From contig NZ_KB891988.1 in NCBI RefSeq assembly GCF_000373625.1, forward strand, positions 966,053 to 1,030,052: a stretch of DNA of 64,000 nt. Reading direction: 5' to 3'. This document shows positions 1 through 7,363 of this stretch, in pieces; the first letter of the stretch is position 1; every line of letters begins with the position of its first letter. Under the pieces are notes generated by a model. It worked only from the letters and a program-made list of their open reading frames with translations. It made no database searches and was not told the DNA's origin. Position numbers and translations under genes: made by a program. The DNA comes from Streptomyces sp. LaPpAH-108 (GTDB taxonomy: Bacteria > Actinomycetota > Actinomycetes > Streptomycetales > Streptomycetaceae).

Positions 1-1539
1 CCGTCCCTCCACGAGGGCGTAGGGGTAGGGCCGTTCGCGGGTGCCGAGGCCGCGCAGGGCGATGGTGCCGGTCTGCCCGGGAACCAGCGCGGCCAGTTCC
101 ACGCCCGGGTACGCCTCGGCGACCTGGGGGTCGGCGGCCAGCAGCTGTCGTACCCGCTCATCGCTCAGGCCGTCGTCGGCGCGGACGGTGAGCGCGGCGG
201 GCAGGCCCACGCGGGACGGTTCGGTGTGGAAGCGGTCGATGGTGGTCCAGGCGCTCAGCGCGACCACCATGAGCAGCAGCGGAAGCGTCAGCCGGGCCAG
301 CGCGGCGGACGAGCGCCCGCGCCCGGCGAACGCCCGGTGGCAGCCGAGGACCAGCGCGGCGGGCAGCCGCAGCCCGAGCGCCCGCCGGGCCACCTCGGTC
401 AGCCCGGCGCCGGAGGGCCCCGCCGGACGCGGCACCGGCACCGGCGGCACCCGCCCCGCGCGCCAGGCGGCGAGTCCGGTGGTCAGGCCGATGAGCAGCA
501 CCGTGCCGACGGGGACGGCGGACAGCGCCAGGGTGTGCCCCGGCAGCCCCTGCCACACGCCCACCGCGTCACCGAGCCGCCCCGGCACCCGGGCGCCCAG
601 CCCCTCGATCAGCGCGGCCGAGGCCACCGCGCCGAGCACGGCGTACGCCAGATGCTGGAGCAGGAAGACCCGGACCACCTGGGCGGGGGTGAACCCGATG
701 GCCTTGAGCACCGAGATGTCCCGCAGATGCCCCCGGATGCGGGTGCCGATCGCCCCGTGCACCGCGAACCCGGCGGCGGCCAGCGCGCCGAGCCCGAACG
801 CCCCGAGCACCTGGCCGAGCAGCCGGTTGTCGCCCTGTGCCTGCGCCCGGGCCTGCTGCCAGGTGGAGACCTCCCCGACCGCGCCCGCGCCCAGCCGGGT
901 CACCGCGCGCTGGACGGCGTAGTCGGTGTCGGCCGGGTCGGCCAGGCGCAGCCCGGTGACCTGGTAGCCGGGTGCGCGCACGGCGGAGGGCAGCGCCCAG
1001 ACCAGGCCCGGCTGTTCGCCCGCGCTGTAGCGGGGCTCGGCGCTGTCGGCGATGCCCTCCACGGTCAGGGTGCGGGCGGTGCCGGGCAGGGTGAGGGTGT
1101 CGCCGGGCTCCGCCAGCAAGGCGCGGGCCAGGCCGCTCTCCAGGACCACGCCGTCCGGCCGGGCGGGATCGAGCCAGTGCCCGGCGGTGAGCAACGGCCG
1201 CCCCACGGAGGGCAGATGGGCGGTGGCCCGGAGTTCCACGGAAGCCCGGGTGCCCCGGCAGGAGACGGTGGCGGCCTCGGTGTCGTACGGCCCGGCGACC
1301 GCGCGCACCCCGTCCAGAGCGGCCAGCCGGGCGGCGTCGGCGGAGGGCGCGGTGTGCAGCCAGACATGTGCGCCGTGGGCCTGGGTGAAGACGCGCTGCC
1401 AGGGGTTGGTGGCGTAGCCGAACAGGGCGGCGGCAAGGAGCAGGGAGGCGACGATCCCGGCGGTGGCCAGGCTCAGGAACAGCGCCTCGCCGCGGTGCGC
1501 GCGCAGATCGGAGTGGGCCCAGCGCAGGGTGGCACGCAC
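1..1539 (-). CDS. FtsX/MacB-like ABC transporter permease, 3' end cut by window edge
   Basis: Membrane permease of an ABC system, probably exporting or extracting a hydrophobic or peptide substrate. The frame is open for 513 codons and runs off the left edge, so the C-terminus is missing. GTG start at 1539, with GAGGAG a few bases upstream. The N-terminus has one hydrophobic segment (about residues 20-45), then a long extracytoplasmic region, then a group of membrane segments from about residue 250, including the FtsX-like stretch around 'ISVLKAIGFTPAQVVRVFLL'. A second half begins before the edge, suggesting the duplicated-FtsX form of about 800 aa. It follows the ATPase gene by 42 bp and should form one transporter with it under the PadR gene. 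The family is clear; the substrate is unknown. Confidence 0.85.
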   Translation of the reverse strand, partial: MRATLRWAHSDLRAHRGEALFLSLATAGIVASLLLAAALFGYATNPWQRVFTQAHGAHVWLHTAPSADAARLAALDGVRAVAGPYDTEAATVSCRGTRASVELRATAHLPSVGRPLLTAGHWLDPARPDGVVLESGLARALLAEPGDTLTLPGTARTLTVEGIADSAEPRYSAGEQPGLVWALPSAVRAPGYQVTGLRLADPADTDYAVQRAVTRLGAGAVGEVSTWQQARAQAQGDNRLLGQVLGAFGLGALAAAGFAVHGAIGTRIRGHLRDISVLKAIGFTPAQVVRVFLLQHLAYAVLGAVASAALIEGLGARVPGRLGDAVGVWQGLPGHTLALSAVPVGTVLLIGLTTGLAAWRAGRVPPVPVPRPAGPSGAGLTEVARRALGLRLPAALVLGCHRAFAGRGRSSAALARLTLPLLLMVVALSAWTTIDRFHTEPSRVGLPAALTVRADDGLSDERVRQLLAADPQVAEAYPGVELAALVPGQTGTIALRGLGTRERPYPYALVEGR

Positions 1540-1581
1540 GGGCTCAGCTCCTCGTATCAATGGCGTGGTCGCGCACGGCCG

Positions 1582-2331
1582 TCAGTCCCTCAGCTCAAGG
1601 ACGCCCGAGGTGCCGGGCCTCGGGGAGGGGGTGCCGTCGAGCGTCGCGTCGTCGGCGATGCGGCCGTCGAAGAAGCTGATCACGCGGTCCGCCGCGCTCG
1701 CGAGGCGGGCGTCGTGCGTGACCAGGACGATGCTCTGGCCGCGCGCGTGGAAGCGGGTCAGCAGCCGCATCACCTCACGGGTGCCCTTGCTGTCGAGGCT
1801 GCCCGCGGGCTCGTCGGCGAGCAGCAGCGGGGGGTGGTTGACCAGCGCGCGGGCCAGCGCGACCCGCTGCTGCTCGCCGCCGGACAGCTCGCGGGGCATC
1901 GCGCGCTCCTTGCCGGTGAGACCCAGCTCGGCGAGCAGCGCCTCGCGTTCGGCGCGGGCGCGCTTCGGGGGGACGCCCGCGAGCAGGGCGGGCAGCTCCA
2001 CGTTGTCCGCGACGGACAGGTTGGAGACCAGGTTGAAGAACTGGAAGACGATGCCGATGGATTTGCGGCGCTCCACCGCCCAGCGCGCCTCGGTGAAGGC
2101 GTCGGTGGGGCGGCCGTCGAGCCAGATGCTGCCCGCGTCGGGGCGCTGGAGGCCGCCGAGCAGATGCAGCAGCGTGGACTTGCCCGCGCCGGAGGGTCCG
2201 GTGACGGCCACGAACTCGCCGCGCGCCACGGTCAGATCGACCCCGCGCACGGCCCGCACCGGGGCGCCCTCGCCGTGGTGGGTCTTCTCCAGGCCCTCGG
2301 CCCGCAGCACGGGCGGCGGCTTCTCGCTCAC
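1582..2331 (-). CDS. ABC transporter ATP-binding protein (LolD/MacB type)
   Basis: Cytoplasmic ATPase of 249 aa that powers the FtsX-like permease encoded just downstream. Walker A GPSGAGKS lies at about residues 45-52, the signature LSGGE at 149-153, and Walker B LLLADEP at about 169-175, followed by a SLD D-loop. The best-supported family is the LolD/MacB/FtsE-type ATPase that partners with permeases having large external domains. Its start overlaps the end of the PadR gene by 4 bp (ATGA), so translation is probably coupled. The substrate cannot be told from sequence. In other actinomycetes such PadR-ATPase-permease trios often concern antimicrobial or envelope stress; that is inference here. 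Confidence 0.93.
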   Translation of the reverse strand: MSEKPPPVLRAEGLEKTHHGEGAPVRAVRGVDLTVARGEFVAVTGPSGAGKSTLLHLLGGLQRPDAGSIWLDGRPTDAFTEARWAVERRKSIGIVFQFFNLVSNLSVADNVELPALLAGVPPKRARAEREALLAELGLTGKERAMPRELSGGEQQRVALARALVNHPPLLLADEPAGSLDSKGTREVMRLLTRFHARGQSIVLVTHDARLASAADRVISFFDGRIADDATLDGTPSPRPGTSGVLELRD

Positions 2332-2843
2332 CTCGGCCCCTCCAGTTCCTCCTGGCAGCGCTCCAGCCAGTCGAGGTCCGCCTGCAGATGCAGCATCGCG
2401 CCCTCGATGAGCAGCTGGGCGACACGGTTGTCCCGGTCCTCGGCCGCCGCGAGGCGCGACAGGTCCCGCATGGTGTTCAGATAGCGGCGCCGCTGCTTGT
2501 TGATGAGGTCGATCTGGTCGGCGAGACCGGTCCTCGGGGCCAGCGCGAGCTTCATGAAGAACTCGTCCCGCACCCGGGGTTCGCCCTCGGTCTCCTCGAA
2601 CCAGACGTGCAGCGCCTCCCGCCCGGCGTCGGTGAGGTGGTAGACCTTCTTGTTGGGACGGCCGGACTGCTCGACGTCCTCGCCCGCGATCAGCCCCGAC
2701 TTCTCCAGGCGCCCGAGGGTCACATAGATCTGCCCGACGTTCGGCTGAGGGTACGCGGAGCCCAGCAGTTGCTCAAGGTCCTGTTTCAGCTCGTAGCCGT
2801 GGGCGGGGCCGCGCGCGAGGAGTGCCAGGAGGGGCAGGCGCAC
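2328..2843 (-). CDS. PadR family transcriptional regulator
   Basis: DNA-binding regulator of 171 aa. The N-terminal winged helix (about residues 1-80) carries the PadR pattern 'GPAHGYELKQ' and 'QIYVTLGRLEKSGLI'. A C-terminal helical dimerisation region follows. GTG start at 2843, with AGGAGG upstream at good spacing. It is the first gene of a three-gene unit with the ABC ATPase (4-bp overlap) and permease, so it most likely controls that transporter and itself. A perfect 6+6 inverted repeat at 2894-2908 lies about 50 bp upstream and is the natural operator candidate. The ligand is unknown. Confidence 0.92.
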   Translation of the reverse strand: MRLPLLALLARGPAHGYELKQDLEQLLGSAYPQPNVGQIYVTLGRLEKSGLIAGEDVEQSGRPNKKVYHLTDAGREALHVWFEETEGEPRVRDEFFMKLALAPRTGLADQIDLINKQRRRYLNTMRDLSRLAAAEDRDNRVAQLLIEGAMLHLQADLDWLERCQEELEGPR

Positions 2844-2893
2844 TCGTGCTGTCCTCCTGTCCGCCGAATGTGCTCCACCCCCTAGTATCGCGC

Positions 2894-2908
2894 ATACCTA
2901 ACAGGTAT
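2894..2908. promoter_or_regulatory. Inverted repeat ATACCT-aac-AGGTAT, candidate PadR operator
   Basis: Perfect 6-bp arms with a 3-bp spacer, in the divergent gap between the padR-type gene (start 2843) and the binding-protein gene (start 2968). Position and symmetry suit a repressor dimer. A role for PadR is inferred from adjacency only. Confidence 0.45.
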
Positions 2909-2967
2909 ACATGGCTCGGTCCCGGGCGATGAGGCCCGGGGCGCGTGGGGTGCACGGGGAGGAACCT

Positions 2968-4227
2968 ATGCGGTGGACGCATGCCGCCGGTAGGGGGCTT
3001 CTCGTTCTCGCCGTGGTGCTGGCCGGATGTGTCTCCTCCGGGGCCCGGGCCGACGGCGGGGGCGGGCGTGGACCGCTCACCCTGGCCACCGCGGGCGACC
3101 TCACCGGCTATCTCGGCCCGCTGCTCGCGGGCTGGAACCGCGCCCATCCCGCCGAGCGCGTCACCCTGGTCGAACTCCCCGACTCCGCCGACGAGACCCA
3201 CGCGCAGATGACCACCGACCTGCGCGGCGGCGACCGGGGCCGCTTCGACGTCCTCAACATCGACGTCAACTGGACTTCCGAGTTCGCCGCGGCGGGCTGG
3301 ATCCGCCCGCTGCCCCCGAGCCGCTTCCCGCTGAAGACCTTCCTGCCCCCGGTCGTCGACACGGCCACCTACGAGGGACGGCTGTACGCGGTCCCGTACG
3401 TCACCAACGCCGGGCTGCTGCTCTACCGCAAGGACGTGCTCGACAAGGAGGGCGTACCGCCCCCGCGCACCTGGGCCGAACTGGAACACGATGCCCGGAC
3501 CATCGCCCCGAAGTACGGACTCGACGGCTACGCGGGCCAGTTCCTGCCCTACGAGGGGCTGACCGTCAACGCGGCCGAGGCGGTGTACTCGGCCGGGGGC
3601 TCCATCCTCGGCGGCGAGGGCACCCGGGTCACCGTGAACTCCGACGCCGCCCGCGAGGGCATCGGCTTCCTGGCCCGGGGCGTGCGCGAGGGCTGGATAC
3701 CGAGGGCGGCCCTCACCTACAAGGAGGAGGAGTCCAAGCAGGCGTTCCAGGACGGCCATGTGCTCTTCCTGCGCAACTGGCCCTACGCCGTCGCCTCCGC
3801 CAAGGGCTCCAAGGTGGCCGGGAAGATCGGCGCCGTGACGCTGCCCGGACCGCACGGCCCCGGCACCAGCGTGCTCGGCGGCTCCAACCTGGCCGTCAAC
3901 AGCCATGCCCGGCACCCCGATTCGGCGGCCCGGCTGATCGCCTACCTCACCAGCGAGGCCGTCCAGCGCCAGGTCCTCACCCGGGGCGCACTGCCACCCG
4001 TGCGCGCCGCGCTCTACCAGGACCCGGACCTGATCCGGCGCTTCCCCTATCTGCCGACCCTGCGCACCGCCGTGCTCACGGCCGCCCCGCGCCCCAAGAG
4101 CCCGCGCTACGACCAGGTCAGCCTGGTCGTCCAGGCGGTCGTGCACGACGCGCTGACCGGCCGCCAGACCCCGGCCGCCGCCGTGCGCAGGCTGGCCCGG
4201 GAACTCGACGCCGTCGCCAGCCGCTAG
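2968..4227 (+). CDS. Sugar ABC transporter substrate-binding lipoprotein
   Basis: Extracellular solute-binding protein of 419 aa, family 1 (carbohydrate type). The ATG at 2968 was chosen over an in-frame ATG at 2911 because GGGGAGGA sits just before it and the signal peptide then has normal length. The signal ends in a lipobox with lipidated Cys21 (LAGC). The mature part has the usual two-lobed features, such as 'PYVTNAGLLLYRKD' and 'NWPYAVASAKGS'. No permease or ATPase follows directly; the GH13 gene starts 146 bp downstream in the same direction, and another binding protein lies in that operon. It may therefore feed the same permeases or a distant transporter. Substrate inferred as an oligosaccharide. 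Confidence 0.88.
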   Translation: MRWTHAAGRGLLVLAVVLAGCVSSGARADGGGGRGPLTLATAGDLTGYLGPLLAGWNRAHPAERVTLVELPDSADETHAQMTTDLRGGDRGRFDVLNIDVNWTSEFAAAGWIRPLPPSRFPLKTFLPPVVDTATYEGRLYAVPYVTNAGLLLYRKDVLDKEGVPPPRTWAELEHDARTIAPKYGLDGYAGQFLPYEGLTVNAAEAVYSAGGSILGGEGTRVTVNSDAAREGIGFLARGVREGWIPRAALTYKEEESKQAFQDGHVLFLRNWPYAVASAKGSKVAGKIGAVTLPGPHGPGTSVLGGSNLAVNSHARHPDSAARLIAYLTSEAVQRQVLTRGALPPVRAALYQDPDLIRRFPYLPTLRTAVLTAAPRPKSPRYDQVSLVVQAVVHDALTGRQTPAAAVRRLARELDAVASR

Positions 4228-4237
4228 CTCTCGGCTA

Positions 4238-4254
4238 GTTACTTGTTAAGTAAC
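4238..4254. promoter_or_regulatory. Inverted repeat GTTACTT-gtt-AAGTAAC
   Basis: Perfect 7-bp arms with a 3-bp spacer, AT-rich for this genome, 120 bp upstream of the GH13 start and just after the lipoprotein stop. It is too short and lacks a GC stem and T-run, so it is a poor terminator; an operator for an unidentified dimeric regulator is more likely. Confidence 0.4.
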
Positions 4255-4264
4255 ACGCTCATAT

Positions 4265-4276
4265 CGAAGCGCTTCG
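4265..4276. promoter_or_regulatory. LacI-family type operator CGAAGCGCTTCG
   Basis: Perfect 12-bp palindrome with the central CG typical of LacI/GalR-family operators, about 100 bp upstream of the GH13 start. Alpha-glucoside and maltose operons of Streptomyces are commonly controlled by such repressors (AglR, MalR). No LacI-family gene is present in this window, so the repressor would be encoded elsewhere. Confidence 0.6.
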
Positions 4277-4336
4277 CCCTGCCCGGGTAAGTCCCTTTTT
4301 GTGTGCTCTACTTGGCGACGCCGTGCGTTCTTCTCA

Positions 4337-4373
4337 TTGACACCCCTGAGAAACAGCTACCTAACATGCATGC
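4337..4373 (+). promoter_or_regulatory. Candidate promoter of the GH13 operon, leaderless transcript
   Basis: A TTGACA -35 element (4337-4342) is followed by TACCTA (4358-4363) at a short 15-bp spacing; TAACAT at 4362-4367 is an alternative with a longer spacer. Either would start transcription at or a few bases before the ATG at 4374. There is no Shine-Dalgarno sequence before that ATG, which favours a leaderless or near-leaderless mRNA. Confidence 0.45.
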
Positions 4374-5987
4374 ATGAAAAGGCACCACTGGTGGCGCGAC
4401 GCGGTGATCTACCAGGTGTACGTCCGCAGCTTCCTGGACAGCACCGGTGACGGCGTCGGCGACCTCGCCGGAGTCCGCGCGGGACTGCCGTACCTGAAGA
4501 AGCTCGGTGTGGACGGCGTCTGGCTGAGCCCGTTCTACCCGTCGCCCCAGCACGACCACGGCTACGACGTGGCGAACTACCGTGACGTCGACCCGCTCTT
4601 CGGCGACCTCGCCGAGTTCGACCTGCTGATGGCCGACGCCCGGCGGCTCGGCCTGCGCATCCTGCTCGACATCGTCCCCAACCACTGCTCCAGCGAGCAC
4701 CCCTGGTTCCGCGCCGCCCTGGCCGCCGGAGCGGGCAGCGAGGAGCGCGCCCGCTTCCACTTCGCCGACGGGCGCGGTCCGGACGGCGCCGAGCCGCCCA
4801 ACAACTGGCACGCCATGTTCGGCGGCCCCGCCTGGACCCGGGCCGCCGACGGCCAGTGGTATCTGCACATGTTCACGCCCGAACAGCCCGACTGGAACTG
4901 GCGCCACCCCGAGATCCCCGCGGAGTTCGAGGACGTCCTGCGCTTCTGGCTCGACCGGGGCGTGGACGGCTTCCGCATCGACGTGGCCGCCGGACTCTTC
5001 AAGCACCCCGAGCTGCCCGACTCCGACGACCCGGAGGCCGACGCCCGCACCCGCGACTCGGTCAACCCGCTCGCCTGGAACCAGCCCGAGGTGCACGACG
5101 TGTGGCGCCGCTGGCGCGCGGTCTGCGAGGAGTACACCGCCCGCGACGGCCGCGAACGCCTCCTGGTCGGCGAGGTCTCCGTCCCCACCGCCCGCGAGCA
5201 CGCCGCCTACGTCCGCCCCGACGAACTCCACCAGGCATTCTTCTTCGACCTGCTCGGCGCCCCCTGGGACGCCGACGCCTTCCGCAAGGTCATCTCCGAG
5301 GCCATGCGGGACATCGCGGGCACCGGCTCCACGCTCACCTGGGTCCTCAACAACCACGACCAGGTCCGCACCGTCACCCGCTACGGCGAAGCCGCCCCCG
5401 GCGGCAGCGGCCTCGGCGCCGCCCGCGCCCGCGCCGCCGCCCTGCTGATGCTCGCGCTGCCCGGCGCCGCGTACATCTACCAGGGCGAGGAACTGGGCCT
5501 GCCCGAGGTCGTCGACCTGCCCGACGACGTGCTCACCGACCCCGTCTTCCACCGCACCGGCAGCCGCGCCCGGGTCCGCGACGGCTGCCGGGTGCCGCTG
5601 CCCTGGTCCGGACAGGCATCCCCGTTCGGCTTCACCACCGGCGTCGAGGGCGTCAAGACCTGGCTGCCCCAGCCCGACTACTTCGCCGAGTACGCCACCG
5701 AGCGCGCCCTCGCCGACACCCGCTCCTTCTGGCACCTCTACCGCGACGGGCTCCAACTGCGCGCCTCGCTGCCCCAGTTGGGCGACGGCGACGGCACGCT
5801 GCGCTGGCTCGACACCGAGCCCGGCGTCCTCGCCTTCACGCGCGGCGACGGCCTGGTCTGCGCCGTCAACTTCTCCACCGCGCCCACGACCGCGCCCGTC
5901 CCGGGCACCCCGCTGCTCGCCAGCGGCCCCTGCCCGGCCGGGGAACTCCCCGGCTCCACCGCCGCCTGGTGGCTCGCCGCCCTCTGA
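4374..5987 (+). CDS. GH13 alpha-glucosidase
   Basis: Glycoside hydrolase of 537 aa that probably splits imported alpha-glucosides (maltose, isomaltose or similar) in the cytoplasm; there is no signal peptide. The (beta/alpha)8 barrel motifs are all present: 'DIVPNHCSSEHPWF' (region I), 'DGFRIDVA' with nucleophile Asp203, 'LLVGEVSV' with acid/base Glu267, and 'NNHDQ' with Asp329. Length and motifs fit the oligo-1,6-glucosidase/alpha-glucosidase branch (AglA-like). It heads an operon with a binding protein and two permeases, matching the content of the aglEFGA system in another order. ATG start at 4374 has no Shine-Dalgarno. Exact linkage specificity is uncertain. Confidence 0.92.
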   Translation: MKRHHWWRDAVIYQVYVRSFLDSTGDGVGDLAGVRAGLPYLKKLGVDGVWLSPFYPSPQHDHGYDVANYRDVDPLFGDLAEFDLLMADARRLGLRILLDIVPNHCSSEHPWFRAALAAGAGSEERARFHFADGRGPDGAEPPNNWHAMFGGPAWTRAADGQWYLHMFTPEQPDWNWRHPEIPAEFEDVLRFWLDRGVDGFRIDVAAGLFKHPELPDSDDPEADARTRDSVNPLAWNQPEVHDVWRRWRAVCEEYTARDGRERLLVGEVSVPTAREHAAYVRPDELHQAFFFDLLGAPWDADAFRKVISEAMRDIAGTGSTLTWVLNNHDQVRTVTRYGEAAPGGSGLGAARARAAALLMLALPGAAYIYQGEELGLPEVVDLPDDVLTDPVFHRTGSRARVRDGCRVPLPWSGQASPFGFTTGVEGVKTWLPQPDYFAEYATERALADTRSFWHLYRDGLQLRASLPQLGDGDGTLRWLDTEPGVLAFTRGDGLVCAVNFSTAPTTAPVPGTPLLASGPCPAGELPGSTAAWWLAAL

Positions 5988-6026
5988 TCCGCCGTCAACT
6001 CCCACCTCCTCGAAGGGGCATCAACG

Positions 6027-7355
6027 ATGATGCGACGACGTACCACCCTGCTCACCGGCTGCACCGCCCTCGTCCTCGCGCTCGGCGCGACCGCGTGCGG
6101 CGGCGACGAGCCCGTCTCCGCCGGGGGCGGCGACAAGGCGCTCACCGGCCAGACCGTCACCGTCGCCGGGGTGTGGTCCGGCAGCGAGCAGAAGAACTTC
6201 CAGAAGGTGCTCGACGCCTTCACCGCCAAGACCGGCGCCAAGACCCAGTTCACCTCCACCGGCGACAACGTCTCCACCGTCGTCGGCAGCAAGATCGAGG
6301 GCGGCAACGCCCCCGACGTGGTGATGGTCCCGCAGGTCGGCGTGCTCCAGCAGTTCGCCAAGAAGGGCTGGCTCAAGCCGCTGTCCGCCACCACCGAGAA
6401 GTCGGTCGACGCGGGCTTCGCCCCGGTCTGGAAGAACTACGGCAGCGTCGACGGCACCCTCTACGGCCTCTACTTCAAGGCCGCCCACAAGTCCACCGTC
6501 TGGTACAGCCCCGACGCCCTCGGTCAGGCCGGGGTCAAGCCCCCGAAGACGTACGCCGACATGCTGAAGGCCGGGCACACCGTCTCCGACTCCGGGCTCG
6601 CCGCCTTCGCCGTCGCCGGACAGGACGGCTGGACCCTCACCGACTGGTTCGAGAACATCTACCTCTCCCAGGCGGGCCCCGAGAAGTACGACGCCCTCGC
6701 CGCCCACCAGCTCAAGTGGACCGACGCCAGCGTGGTCAAGGCGCTCACCACCCTCGGCACGCTGTTCAAGGACAAGCAGCTGATCGCGGGCGGCAGCAAG
6801 GAGGCGCTGAACACCGACTTCCCCGGCTCGGTCGAGAAGGTCTTCGGCCCCAAGCCGCAGGCGGGCATGGTCTACGAGGGCGACTTCGTGGCCGGGGTCG
6901 CCCACGACCAGTTCCACCGCACCATCGGCAAGGACGCCGACTTCTTCCCCTTCCCGGCGGTCGACGGCGGCACCGCGCCGGTGGTCAGCGGCGGTGACGC
7001 GGCGGTCGTCCTCAAGGACGGCAAGAACGCCAAGGCCGGCATGAAGCTCCTGGAGTACCTGGCCACGCCCGAGGCCGCCGCCGTCTGGGCCAAGGCGGGC
7101 GGCTTCCTCTCCCCGAACAAGAACCTCGACCTCGCCGCCTACGGTGACGACGTCACCCGTGCCACCGCCAAGTCCCTTGTGGGCGCCGGGGATTCGGTCC
7201 GCTTCGACATGTCCGACCAGGCCCCGGCCGCGTTCGGCGGCACCAAGGGCGCCGGTGAGTGGAAGCTCCTCCAGGACTTCCTGCGCGACCCGTCCGACCC
7301 CAAGGGCACCGCGGCCAAGCTGGAGTCCGCGGCGGCCAAGGCCTACCAGGACTGA
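6027..7355 (+). CDS. Sugar ABC transporter substrate-binding lipoprotein (AglE-like)
   Basis: Binding protein of 442 aa for an alpha-glucoside or related sugar. A twin-arginine-like start MMRRRT and a hydrophobic stretch lead to lipid-anchored Cys24 (GATAC). The mature domain has family 1 features ('GGNAPDVVMVPQVG', 'GLYFKAAHKSTVWY'). It lies 39 bp after the GH13 gene and 8 bp before the first permease gene, so it is the dedicated receptor of this importer. GAAGGGG precedes the ATG. Its fold class is secure; the sugar is inferred from the neighbouring glucosidase. Confidence 0.9.
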   Translation: MMRRRTTLLTGCTALVLALGATACGGDEPVSAGGGDKALTGQTVTVAGVWSGSEQKNFQKVLDAFTAKTGAKTQFTSTGDNVSTVVGSKIEGGNAPDVVMVPQVGVLQQFAKKGWLKPLSATTEKSVDAGFAPVWKNYGSVDGTLYGLYFKAAHKSTVWYSPDALGQAGVKPPKTYADMLKAGHTVSDSGLAAFAVAGQDGWTLTDWFENIYLSQAGPEKYDALAAHQLKWTDASVVKALTTLGTLFKDKQLIAGGSKEALNTDFPGSVEKVFGPKPQAGMVYEGDFVAGVAHDQFHRTIGKDADFFPFPAVDGGTAPVVSGGDAAVVLKDGKNAKAGMKLLEYLATPEAAAVWAKAGGFLSPNKNLDLAAYGDDVTRATAKSLVGAGDSVRFDMSDQAPAAFGGTKGAGEWKLLQDFLRDPSDPKGTAAKLESAAAKAYQD

Positions 7356-7363
7356 GTGACCCG

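Noticed and set aside
226..2484. A 752-codon open frame on the plus strand
   Set aside because: It is opposite the ABC permease, ATPase and PadR genes, with Gly/Gln/Pro-rich shadow composition.
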